This document shows positions 46,757 to 54,826 of a stretch of 64,000 bases of DNA, in pieces. The notes below the pieces were generated by a model, which saw only the letters and a program-made list of their open reading frames with translations, did not search any database and was not told where the DNA came from. The stretch covers positions 279,455 to 343,454 of the forward strand of contig NZ_VORM01000003.1 in NCBI RefSeq assembly GCF_007997225.1, in the 5' to 3' direction. Source of the stretch: Subsaximicrobium wynnwilliamsii (GTDB lineage: Bacteria; Bacteroidota; Bacteroidia; Flavobacteriales; Flavobacteriaceae). Position numbers and translations under genes: made by a program. The stretch's first letter is position 1. Each line of letters opens with the position of its first letter.

Positions 46757-48016
46757 ATGCAACTACACTTTACTGCAGTTTCTGAACCGGGTGTACCGGG
46801 GAAGAAATGGCAAAAATTATACAATACGCATTGGGAAGCTTATAGAACCTGGCTAATTTCAAAAGGAAATGCTTATGAGCCTGATTTGAAAACCTCGCAA
46901 GAAGCGCTCAAAAAATACATGCCCGAAATGTGGCCGACTTACGAGCGACTGTGCAAACTTGCAAAAGCTGATGATGTGGCGGCCAGATTCTTAACCGGTT
47001 TTCAACCACCGGCTTACATTAGCGCCTGCTCCAACGCGGTTCTATCTGGAGACGAAATCCAGCTGGTGCGCAACTATGACTATCACCCGAGTTTAATGGA
47101 GGGCACGCAGTTAATGAGTGCCTGGAATGGCAAAAAAGTAATCGCGACCAGTGATTGTTTAATTGGGGCTGTAGACGGAATGAATGAAGATGGGCTTGCA
47201 ATTTCACTCACTTTTGGAGGAAGAAAAGAAGTAGGCGTTGGTTTCGGGATTCCTTTTATTCTGCGATACGTTTTGGAATTTTGTAGCAATGTAGAAGAAG
47301 CCGTCGCAGCCTTGGTGAGGATTCCTTCACACATGTCTTACAATGTTACCGTGGTTGACAAAACAGGCCTTTTCAAAACAGTTCAACTTGCACCCGACAA
47401 GGAACCTGTTGTAACCGATGCCGCTTTCACAACCAATTATCAGGGAACTGTAGATTGGCCTGAGAATGCAGCGTTCAATAAAACCCTGGAACGCTCTGCA
47501 TTTCTTGAAAACATGTTGGCCAAAAAAGGATTGACCGCGTCGGCAATTGCAGATGCTTTTCTTCAGAAGCCACTTTACAACACCAAGTTTAAGCAAGGTT
47601 TCGGAACCTTATTTACTGCGGTATACCAACCTGCACGTGGAGTGGTAGAAATGCGTTGGCCTAGTGAAAAAGTCACTCAAACCTTTGAAGGCTTTCAGGA
47701 GCAATATAAATTAATTCAATTCGATGAGCCTGCCTTGGCTTCAATGCAAGATACCGCTTGGGCGAGCGCTCCCTCTGAAACACCTGAAATGACACCACAA
47801 GAAGCCCTTGCACCAAGTACTTCAAAAGCAGACTGGCAGAAAACCGTCAATGAAACCCTTGTGAATGCCATGGCACATTCCCCAAACGCAAAAGAGCGAG
47901 AGAAACCACAGTTAATCCGTGAAGATATAGTTCACAGAGGAGATATTTCTTGGGAAATATTGGCCGATTATTGGGCTAACGTGGGTAAAAGTTATTGGGA
48001 AAAGTGGCAAAATTAA
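46757..48016 (+). CDS. C45-family autoproteolytic acyltransferase/hydrolase (Ntn fold)
   Basis: 419 residues. Ntn-hydrolases of peptidase family C45 cut themselves before a cysteine that becomes the N-terminal nucleophile. Here ISACSNAVLSGDEIQLVRNYDY (about 89-110) fits, with Cys91 as nucleophile and the following strands of the Ntn core. The C45 family includes acyl-CoA:6-aminopenicillanic acid acyltransferase and amidases that hydrolyse or move acyl groups on amines. In this cluster it could remove an N-acyl group from an amine or amino acid, opposite to the ATP-grasp ligase. Residues 330-370 are a Pro/Ser/Ala-rich linker. Spacers: 411 bp before, 68 bp after. Confidence 0.83.
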   Translation: MQLHFTAVSEPGVPGKKWQKLYNTHWEAYRTWLISKGNAYEPDLKTSQEALKKYMPEMWPTYERLCKLAKADDVAARFLTGFQPPAYISACSNAVLSGDEIQLVRNYDYHPSLMEGTQLMSAWNGKKVIATSDCLIGAVDGMNEDGLAISLTFGGRKEVGVGFGIPFILRYVLEFCSNVEEAVAALVRIPSHMSYNVTVVDKTGLFKTVQLAPDKEPVVTDAAFTTNYQGTVDWPENAAFNKTLERSAFLENMLAKKGLTASAIADAFLQKPLYNTKFKQGFGTLFTAVYQPARGVVEMRWPSEKVTQTFEGFQEQYKLIQFDEPALASMQDTAWASAPSETPEMTPQEALAPSTSKADWQKTVNETLVNAMAHSPNAKEREKPQLIREDIVHRGDISWEILADYWANVGKSYWEKWQN

Positions 48017-48084
48017 AACCTCAATTTTCTTAAAATTCGAAACCATCATCAGCATTGGTTTTCAAACCCATAAATTAATTGACT

Positions 48085-49443
48085 ATGCAATTCCAAAGTG
48101 TTAATCCGTATAACAACGAGCCGGTTGGCAAATTCACCGCTCTCACAAAGGATGAGCTGGATGAGAAACTAAACAAAAGCCAAAACGCATTTGAGTCTTG
48201 GAAAAAAGTGCCTATTGCAGAGCGCTGTCAACTCATTAGAAATGCTGCTCAAGTCTTGCGGGATCATGTAGATCAGTATGCCAAAATGATTACTTTGGAA
48301 ATGGGGAAACCCATTTCCGAATCTAGGGCTGAAGTCAACAAATGTGCTTGGGTTTGCGATTATTACGCAGATAACGCTGAAACCTTTTTAGCTCATGAAT
48401 CCATCGCTACCGATGCTTCACAAAGTTTTGTGAGGCATGACCCCATAGGAGCAGTTTTAGCCATCATGCCTTGGAATTTTCCATTTTGGCAGGTGTTCAG
48501 GTATGCCGCCCCAACATTAATTGCGGGCAATACAGGATTGTTAAAACATGCACCAAATGTGTTTGGCAGTGCTCAATTAATTGAAGAGGTGTTTACAAAA
48601 GCTGGCGTTCCTGACGGCGTTTTTCAAAACCTGATTGTCCATCACGACCAAACTGAGAAAATCATCGCGCATGATGCCGTTCAAGCGGTTACCTTAACAG
48701 GAAGTGAAAAAGCAGGTGCTGCTGTTGCCGAAATTGCGGGAAAATATATCAAAAAAACGGTTTTGGAACTGGGTGGGAACAACGCTTTTATCGTTTGGGA
48801 AGATGCCGATATTGACAAGGCTGTGAAAATAGCCGTTACTGCACGTATGCTCAACTGCGGTCAAAGTTGTATCGCTGCCAAAAGGTTTATCTTAATGGAA
48901 GCCATTTATGATGAGTTCGTCACAAAATTCACAAAGGCAGTAAGTGAATTAAAATCAGGAAACCCTTTAGAGAACACTACACAAGTTGGGCCTTTGGCTC
49001 GCAGGGATTTAGCAGATCAACTGAACAGACAAGTCAAGGAATCCATAAATCAAGGTGCTAAATTGTTGCTTGGTGGCCATCAAAAAGACTGTTATCATGA
49101 ACCTACGATTCTTGGGAACGTCACGGCAGGAATGCCAGCTTTTGATGAAGAAACCTTTGGGCCATTGGCAGCGATGATCAAAGCAAGAGATATTGCAGAT
49201 GCCTTCGCTCTTTCAGAAGCATCCAAATATGGACTTGGTGTAACCGTATGTACAAAAAACGTAGAAAAAGCCCTTAAATATGCAGATGAAGTAAGTGATG
49301 CCGCCTATTTTATCAACGAATTGGTGAAATCAGATCCAAGGTTGCCTTTTGGAGGCAGCAAAAAATCGGGATACGGCAGAGAATTGGCAAAAGATGGCAT
49401 CATGGAATTCGTGAATCGGAAAACGGTTTATGTCAAACTGTAA
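48085..49443 (+). CDS. NAD(P)-dependent succinate-semialdehyde dehydrogenase family protein
   Basis: 452 residues from ATG 48085; a TTG two codons upstream is also open, but the ATG is the natural start. Aldehyde dehydrogenase superfamily: [19 protein letters not shown] (about 132-150), [11 protein letters not shown] (about 210-220), catalytic Glu in [11 protein letters not shown] (about 232-242) and Cys in [12 protein letters not shown] (about 265-276). It resembles the GabD/Sad-like SSADH group, which oxidises succinate semialdehyde to succinate. With the class III aminotransferase at the other end of the cluster it would complete a GABA shunt-like route. Confidence 0.9.
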   Translation: MQFQSVNPYNNEPVGKFTALTKDELDEKLNKSQNAFESWKKVPIAERCQLIRNAAQVLRDHVDQYAKMITLEMGKPISESRAEVNKCAWVCDYYADNAETFLAHESIATDASQSFVRHDPIGAVLAIMPWNFPFWQVFRYAAPTLIAGNTGLLKHAPNVFGSAQLIEEVFTKAGVPDGVFQNLIVHHDQTEKIIAHDAVQAVTLTGSEKAGAAVAEIAGKYIKKTVLELGGNNAFIVWEDADIDKAVKIAVTARMLNCGQSCIAAKRFILMEAIYDEFVTKFTKAVSELKSGNPLENTTQVGPLARRDLADQLNRQVKESINQGAKLLLGGHQKDCYHEPTILGNVTAGMPAFDEETFGPLAAMIKARDIADAFALSEASKYGLGVTVCTKNVEKALKYADEVSDAAYFINELVKSDPRLPFGGSKKSGYGRELAKDGIMEFVNRKTVYVKL

Positions 49444-49750
49444 TTTTTATCCGTCTGTTTTTCTAAGACATCCTTTTTTTTTTTTTGATAAAGCGCTAAT
49501 CATGAGCAGCTTCTTATAATTTGAAATCTTGGCTTTTTATTGGTTCGGCAATCCAAACACTTTCAAAGATTTTTAGCCCCGATTTGTAAATTCCGCAATT
49601 CTCAAATCAACCTTGCTTTTCCAAAAAACACCAACCTAGAAATTAAAAAATTTGGCGCGTCTCGCTTCCAAAAAATCAGTGTATTTTTAAACCATAGGCT
49701 TTTTTCACAAAATACCTGTGATAAAGCACAGAAATGCTAATCGCGACCTT

Positions 49751-49921
49751 ATGCAATTATTGAATGAATTTCTGGAATTTGAACTATTGAGCATTGGCAG
49801 CTATAGTTTGAAGATAAGCACCTTGGTTTTGGTGCTAGTTATCATCTTGTTTACCAAAATGATTTTATGGGTCATCAAGAAATCCATTTTCCGTAGAAAA
49901 AATCCAGATCGATTTAGGTAA
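49751..49921 (+). pseudogene. Truncated MscS-like mechanosensitive channel, N-terminus only
   Basis: 56 codons from ATG 49751. FLEFELLSIGSYSLKISTLVL and the following hydrophobic stretch with IKKSIFRRK look like the first membrane helix of small flavobacterial mechanosensitive channel proteins. The frame then ends in NPDRFR and a stop, where a full-length channel would continue for about 200-230 residues. No other frame nearby continues it. I regard it as a decayed or cut gene; it lies just left of the restriction-modification locus, which may have caused the break. Confidence 0.55.
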
Positions 49922-49969
49922 TCAAGTAACACTTAAAAAAACACGTGAATCTTGTTATTCAAATATTTT

Positions 49970-50206
49970 TTAAAATCTGTATTTAAAATACAATCCACTT
50001 TCTAAAATAGCCCCTGGTAATGCACTATTATAAGTTGAAATTAACTTAAAACCATATTCAAAATTTTCATCTTGTGATATGAATGCTCTTGCACCTAAAT
50101 CCATTCCGAAACGGCTGCCATCATCTAAAGCTAGTTTATCATCGCAATAATTAAATACATTTTTTTCATTTGTTAAATTTTTAATTAAGTTTCTGTTTAT
50201 TTTCGT
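49970..50206 (-). pseudogene. C-terminal fragment of an outer-membrane beta-barrel-like protein
   Basis: 78 open codons on the minus strand with no start codon at a sensible place; an in-frame TAA lies directly upstream (50207-50209). The peptide contains DDGSRFGMDLGARAF and ends GLYFKYRF, with the terminal Phe and alternating aromatic/hydrophobic pattern of outer-membrane proteins. It is too short to be an intact gene. It lies next to the truncated channel gene and directly left of the restriction-modification locus. Confidence 0.5.
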
Positions 50207-50247
50207 TTACGTGTTTTTTCAATTACTGCTAATATAGGACTTTTCCT

Positions 50248-50266
50248 ATTGTGAAATTTTCACAAT
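50248..50266. promoter_or_regulatory. Perfect 19-bp palindrome upstream of the restriction-modification genes
   Basis: ATTGTGAAA-T-TTTCACAAT is a 9-bp perfect inverted repeat around one base. It lies about 180 bp before the first methyltransferase ATG and could bind a dimeric regulator. No regulator gene for the locus is visible nearby. Confidence 0.5.
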
Positions 50267-50444
50267 CCTTGAAAGCATTCATTCAAAAAATGAGTCCTAC
50301 GGAAGGATTTTTAACTAACTCCAAGTCGAATGTCGAGCTATCAAAACCTAAAGATCAAAATAATGTTACATTTGTAATAACTCCATTCTGAAAACCTTGA
50401 ATGGGCTCAACTTTAAAGCCAGGAACTGCTCCAATAGTATTTAA

Positions 50445-51443
50445 ATGACACAAAAACCGAAATATATAGATCTGTTTTCTGGCGCTGGCGGCTTTTCCCT
50501 TGGTTTTGACTCCCAAGGTTTTGAGCAGGTCTTTTCCGTGGATATCGAACCCAATTTCTGCAAAACCTACACCCACAACTTCCCTGAGCATCTGCTCATA
50601 GAAAAGGACATTTGTGAATTATCGGATGCTGAAATAGACGCGCTTAAAGAATTTGACAACATCGATGTGATCATTGGCGGCCCACCTTGTCAGGGCTTCA
50701 GTATTGCTGGGAATATTGGCAGAAAGTTTGTTGACGATCCCAGAAATAGATTGTTCACAGAATTTGTTAGGGTCGTGAAAGTTGTAAAACCCAAATTCTT
50801 CGTGATGGAGAATGTGGCCCGATTATACACGCACAACCAAGGAGAGACAAGACAGGAAATCATTAGGGATTTTGAAAAATTGGGCTATCATGTCGCCTGT
50901 GAGATTTTGAACTCGGCCGATTATGGGGTGCCCCAAGTGAGAAAAAGAGCCATTTTCATTGGCAGGCTGCACGAGCAATCCATTGAATTCCCAGCAAAAG
51001 AGGTGGCCAATTATGTTTCCGTGAAGCAAGCCCTATCCCATTATCCTAAATTGGAATCTGGCGAAACATCCTCAGTGCCCAATCACATCGCCATGTCGCA
51101 TTCAGACCAAATGCTCAATAAAATGAGTTACGTTACCGATGGCGGGGATCGCAATGAAATTCCCGTAAAAATCAGACCAAAATCTGGCGACGTACGAAAG
51201 TACATCAAGTATGCCAGCGATAAGCCTTCCGTTTGTGTTACTGGCGACATGCGAAAAATATTTCACTACGACCAAAACAGAGCCTTGACCGTTCGTGAAC
51301 TTGCCAAACTGCAATCCTTTCCAGATGATTTTGTGTTTAAAGGCACCCGCATCTCACAACAACAGCAGGTTGGTAATTCCGTACCCCCAAAAATGGCGGA
51401 AGCCATCGCAAAAGTCATCCTCAAAATGCGGGGCAATGTCTAA
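50445..51443 (+). CDS. DNA (cytosine-5-)-methyltransferase
   Basis: 332 residues with the ordered m5C motifs: I IDLFSGAGGFSLGF (8-21), IV GGPPCQGFS with nucleophile Cys82 (79-87), VI FVMENVARL (119-127), VIII QVRKRAIFIGR (about 165-175), IX/X RELAKLQSFPDDF and QQQVGNSVPP near the C-terminus. The variable region between VIII and IX (about 175-280) is of medium length and would read one DNA sequence. It methylates C5 of a cytosine in a site I cannot predict. Its last codons overlap the start of the adenine methyltransferase gene by 8 bp, so the genes are coupled. Confidence 0.94.
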   Translation: MTQKPKYIDLFSGAGGFSLGFDSQGFEQVFSVDIEPNFCKTYTHNFPEHLLIEKDICELSDAEIDALKEFDNIDVIIGGPPCQGFSIAGNIGRKFVDDPRNRLFTEFVRVVKVVKPKFFVMENVARLYTHNQGETRQEIIRDFEKLGYHVACEILNSADYGVPQVRKRAIFIGRLHEQSIEFPAKEVANYVSVKQALSHYPKLESGETSSVPNHIAMSHSDQMLNKMSYVTDGGDRNEIPVKIRPKSGDVRKYIKYASDKPSVCVTGDMRKIFHYDQNRALTVRELAKLQSFPDDFVFKGTRISQQQQVGNSVPPKMAEAIAKVILKMRGNV

Positions 51444-52497
51444 CTACCCAAAAGTAAATTATATTGGCAATAAAGAGAAAATCGCAAGCTGGATCTGTGA
51501 TCAATTCCCTAAGGATGCCAAAACGCTTTTTGATGCCTTTTCTGGCGGCTGCTCATTAAGTTACGAAGCAAAATCCAGAGGCTTGGAAGTGTGCACCAAC
51601 GATGTTTTAAAAGTAAACTATCACATTGCCAATGCATTGATTAAGAACAATGCCACCCGTTTAACCCAATCTGATATTGACATTTTATTTTCGGGCGAAC
51701 CCTTTGAAGGGTTTATGTTTGCTAATTATTCGGAAGTCTATTTTTTTTCCGAAGAATGCAAAACATTGGATTTATACAGAAAGAACATTGAAAAACTGGA
51801 TTCCGAAGCAAAGAAATCATTGGCGTTTGCTTTGATACGCCGAGCGATGATTCGCAAAATGCCCTACTCCCGCTTTAATTTGAGCTGGGAGCAAATCGTT
51901 CAATTAAGGGATGAGGACTACAGCTATAAAAAATACAAACGACGCAGAGCCTACCACAATAAATCGTTCAAATTCCATGTTCTAAACAACTTAGAGGCAT
52001 ACAACGCTGCCATTTTCAGCAACAACAAAACGCATAATGCTCACAACGATGATGTTTTCAATGTGTTAGACAGGATCAAAGCAGATATTATTTATCTGGA
52101 CCCACCTTACACGGGTAGCATGAATAACTATTTTGGTTTTTACGGCTTGATGGATGACTTCATCGCTTCGGAAAAAACCAAGCCTTTTGAGCATCATTTT
52201 ATGGATAAGAAAAGTGCTATTAGCTTGTTCGACACGCTGTTTTCAAAATTATCAAACTTTAAATATTGGTACTTAAGTTATAATAATTCGTCCTACCCCT
52301 CCAAGGAAGAGCTTTTGAATTTGCTGCATAAGTACGCTGATAATATAAAGGTCATTGAACGAAAACACGTTTACAAAATTACCGGAAAGGAAAAGAAGGA
52401 AAAAAATAAAGAGTTTTTATTCATCGTTGAAAACAAGCATCATGATAAAAATCAAAGTAAGCGAACAGGACAAGCTATTTGCGAAACAGCAAATTGA
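51436..52497 (+). CDS. DNA adenine N6-methyltransferase, D12 class
   Basis: 353 residues from ATG 51436, which overlaps the cytosine methyltransferase stop by 8 bp. A longer frame starts at 51295 inside that gene but has no homologous character. NYIGNKEKIASWI (8-20) is the SAM-site motif X region of D12 enzymes, FDAFSGGCSLSYEAKSRG (32-49) is motif I, and DPPYTGSMNNYFGFYG (222-237) is the catalytic motif IV. It methylates adenine in the same site family as its neighbour. Its last 56 bases overlap the endonuclease gene. Confidence 0.92.
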   Translation: MSNYPKVNYIGNKEKIASWICDQFPKDAKTLFDAFSGGCSLSYEAKSRGLEVCTNDVLKVNYHIANALIKNNATRLTQSDIDILFSGEPFEGFMFANYSEVYFFSEECKTLDLYRKNIEKLDSEAKKSLAFALIRRAMIRKMPYSRFNLSWEQIVQLRDEDYSYKKYKRRRAYHNKSFKFHVLNNLEAYNAAIFSNNKTHNAHNDDVFNVLDRIKADIIYLDPPYTGSMNNYFGFYGLMDDFIASEKTKPFEHHFMDKKSAISLFDTLFSKLSNFKYWYLSYNNSSYPSKEELLNLLHKYADNIKVIERKHVYKITGKEKKEKNKEFLFIVENKHHDKNQSKRTGQAICETAN

Positions 52498-52936
52498 AGC
52501 TTTCCAAAAAATTGACGCTGGCAGTTGGCGTTATGCCAACGTTGAGGCTTGGAGAGGCATCGTTTGTGAACTACTGGCAAGCCAATGGTTTGAACAGCAT
52601 TTTAAAATCGATAAACCGGCCAAAGGCTTGGATAATTCGGGTATTGTGGATGATTGTGACATGATCATCAATGCAAAGAAAATCGAGATCAAATCGGCAA
52701 CAAAAAACTTCTTTAGATACTTAATGCCAAAAATACACGATGTGCGAAACCATCCCAAAGACATTTACATTGGTGTTAAATACAACGAAACGGTAGAACC
52801 CAACGAAATACAGATTTTAGGCCATATCAAACGCGCTCAAATTCTGGAATTTCCCATAAAAAAAAATAAAGGCGCACCCTATTACGAGGTGCCCTTGTCG
52901 CAATTGGCACCCATAGATCAACACACTTTTGACTGA
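52442..52936 (+). CDS. Putative PD-(D/E)XK restriction endonuclease
   Basis: 164 residues from ATG 52442. I do not recognise a named family, but VDDCDMIINAKKIEIKSATK (about 69-88) places Asp73 and Glu82-Ile-Lys84 in the spacing of a PD-(D/E)XK nuclease core, with Glu43 in a preceding helix (WRGIVCELLAS). The position directly after, and overlapping by 56 bp, a pair of methyltransferase genes is what a Type II restriction enzyme would have. No ATPase or specificity subunit is present, so Types I and III are unlikely. The enzyme is small for a Type IIS nuclease, so it may be a dimer that cuts at the site. Confidence 0.75.
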   Translation: MIKIKVSEQDKLFAKQQIEAFQKIDAGSWRYANVEAWRGIVCELLASQWFEQHFKIDKPAKGLDNSGIVDDCDMIINAKKIEIKSATKNFFRYLMPKIHDVRNHPKDIYIGVKYNETVEPNEIQILGHIKRAQILEFPIKKNKGAPYYEVPLSQLAPIDQHTFD

Positions 52937-53295
52937 TGAAACAGCAAAAATCATTAGAAATAATCCCTACACCAAAACCCATTTGGATTCTGAAGCAAAA
53001 GTCTTCCAAATTAAATTACTTGACTAAGCTGAGGCGTTTTAAAACTGATTGAAAGTCTGTTTGATTCTTGACAGGAATCCTAGTTAATTTGGGTTTCATA
53101 TTTTCAAAGAACAAACAGATTTTGTAAAACTCTCGGCAGTTTCAAGATTCCGACGCATCCGGAGTGGCACAAATTTTCGCCTTTAGTGATTCGGGGAAAG
53201 CAAGCTGCATTAAAGCACATGCTTGAACTTCATTTGAGGCCAATCAAATCATTCATTTACATTGAGTTACTAATGTGTTTTCCAAAGTATAAGTT

Positions 53296-53323
53296 GTGAA
53301 CTTTATTTTCACTACTTTGTGAA
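53296..53323. promoter_or_regulatory. Overlapping GTGAA/TTCAC inverted repeats
   Basis: GTGAA (53296), TTCAC (53308) and GTGAA (53319) are arranged so that GTGAA-N7-TTCAC and TTCAC-N6-GTGAA overlap. They cover the -33 region of the putative promoter of the RimK-like gene. The core GTGAA/TTCAC is the same as in the palindrome at 50248-50266. Confidence 0.45.
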
Positions 53324-53341
53324 TGTGAATGGAAATTGCTC

Positions 53342-53349
53342 TAATTTTG
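53342..53349 (+). promoter_or_regulatory. Putative -7 promoter element of the RimK/GCS2 operon
   Basis: TAATTTTG fits TAnnTTTG and lies 31 bp before the ATG at 53381. A TTTG at 53316-53319, 22 bases upstream, is a possible -33 element. Confidence 0.55.
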
Positions 53350-53380
53350 TTTAACATTCTTAACCCCTTCAGCGCATTTA

Positions 53381-54826
53381 ATGAAAAAATTCATTGTAGT
53401 CAACAAGTTGGAAAATTGGAATTTTTCAACCCACAATATCAAGGTAATCACCTCTCAAGATTATTTAACAAATCCCGAATTCTCTACGCTAAAAAAAGCA
53501 CGTGTTTTTAATTTATGCAAAGATTATTCCTACCAGTCCAAAGGCTATTATGTGTCCTTATTGGCAGAGGCACGCGGCCATTTACCCATCCCAAACATTC
53601 GCAACATTGTAGATCTCAAGGCGCTCAAGTTGGTACGTATCGTGTCTGACGAGTTTGATGATGTCATCCAACAAAGTCTTAAAAACATCAAATCCCAAGA
53701 ATTCATCTTGAGCATTTATTTTGGGCAGAATGTGGCGCAAAAATACAGAGAATTGAGCGCTTTGTTTTACAAGCATTTTCAAGTGCCCTTTTTACGCGTT
53801 AAATTTGTACATACCACCAAGTGGAATGTGCAACATATCAAAGCCATTTCTGAAGCTGAAATCCCAAAAGAACATGTGGAGAGCATTCAGATTTTTGCCG
53901 ATGAATACTTCTCAAAAAAGCGTTATGACACACCAAAAATCACCGCGACCGACTTTGATTTGGCCATATTGGTAAACCCAAATGATCCCGCGCCACCCAG
54001 CAATCCCAAAGCGCTAAAACGCTTGATGGATATTGCCGAAAAAATGAACATCTATACCGAAATCTTAGAACCTAAGGACCTCTCACGCCTCTCTTCGTTT
54101 GATGCGCTTTTTGTGAGACAGAGCACCGAAGTCAATAATGAGGCCTATACCTTTGTTCGAAAAGCACAACAGGAAGGTCTTGCCATCATTGATTATCCAG
54201 ATGCCATCTTAAAATGCTGCAATAAGGTGTATATGGCAGAGGCTTTAGAAAACATCAAGGTCAAAACCCCAAAAACACTTATCGTACATAAAGAAAATAA
54301 AAGCAGCGCACTTGAAAAGGTTGGTTTGCCTTGTGTATTGAAATCGCCTGATTCCACATTTTCATTTGGTGTTAAAAAAGCAAAGACCGCAGCCGAGTTC
54401 GATACCTTGGTTTCTGAAATGCTCAAGGAATCTGATCTCATCATCGCCCAAGAATTTTGCCCATCAGATTATGACTGGCGCATTGGTATTTTAGACAATG
54501 AACCGTTTTTCGCTTGCAAATATTACATGGCCAAAGACCATTGGCAAATCTATAACTGGGGTTCTGAGAAAAAAGACGACCAATTGGGAAATGCCGACTG
54601 CCTGCCTATTGAAGACGTCCCGAAAAAGGTCATGAAAATGGCACTCAAATCTGCTAAACTCATGGGATTGGGACTTTACGGAATTGACATCAAGGTCATT
54701 GACGATGAGCCAATGGTTATAGAAATCAACGATAATCCCAATATTGACGCAGGTGTGGAAGATGCCTTCTACGGTGATGAGATATACATCAAGATTTTAA
54801 ACGCCTTCAAAAAACGATTAGACTAA
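53381..54826 (+). CDS. RimK-like ATP-grasp ligase with N-terminal RLAN-type domain
   Basis: 481 residues. The N-terminal 190 residues (KKFIVVNKLENWNF onward) resemble the RLAN domain found before RimK-like ATP-grasp ligases. The ATP-grasp part begins near ATDFDLAILVNP and has CCNKVYMAEALENIKVKTPKT, KSPDSTFSFGVKKA (ATP loop), QEFCPSDYDWRIGIL and YGIDIKVIDDEPMVIEINDNPNIDAG with the metal-binding Glu-Asn. RimK-family enzymes add amino acids, often glutamate, to a carboxyl group of a protein or small molecule. Its stop overlaps the start of the GCS2 gene by one base, so the two are translationally coupled. Confidence 0.88.
   Translation: MKKFIVVNKLENWNFSTHNIKVITSQDYLTNPEFSTLKKARVFNLCKDYSYQSKGYYVSLLAEARGHLPIPNIRNIVDLKALKLVRIVSDEFDDVIQQSLKNIKSQEFILSIYFGQNVAQKYRELSALFYKHFQVPFLRVKFVHTTKWNVQHIKAISEAEIPKEHVESIQIFADEYFSKKRYDTPKITATDFDLAILVNPNDPAPPSNPKALKRLMDIAEKMNIYTEILEPKDLSRLSSFDALFVRQSTEVNNEAYTFVRKAQQEGLAIIDYPDAILKCCNKVYMAEALENIKVKTPKTLIVHKENKSSALEKVGLPCVLKSPDSTFSFGVKKAKTAAEFDTLVSEMLKESDLIIAQEFCPSDYDWRIGILDNEPFFACKYYMAKDHWQIYNWGSEKKDDQLGNADCLPIEDVPKKVMKMALKSAKLMGLGLYGIDIKVIDDEPMVIEINDNPNIDAGVEDAFYGDEIYIKILNAFKKRLD

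Larger units (their letters stand above)
52937..53380. other. Spacer between the restriction-modification locus and the RimK-like gene
   Basis: About 440 bp without a convincing open frame. Near its right end it holds a set of GTGAA/TTCAC inverted repeats (53296-53323) and a TAATTTTG promoter element (53342-53349). The left 350 bp hold nothing that I recognise. Confidence 0.5.
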
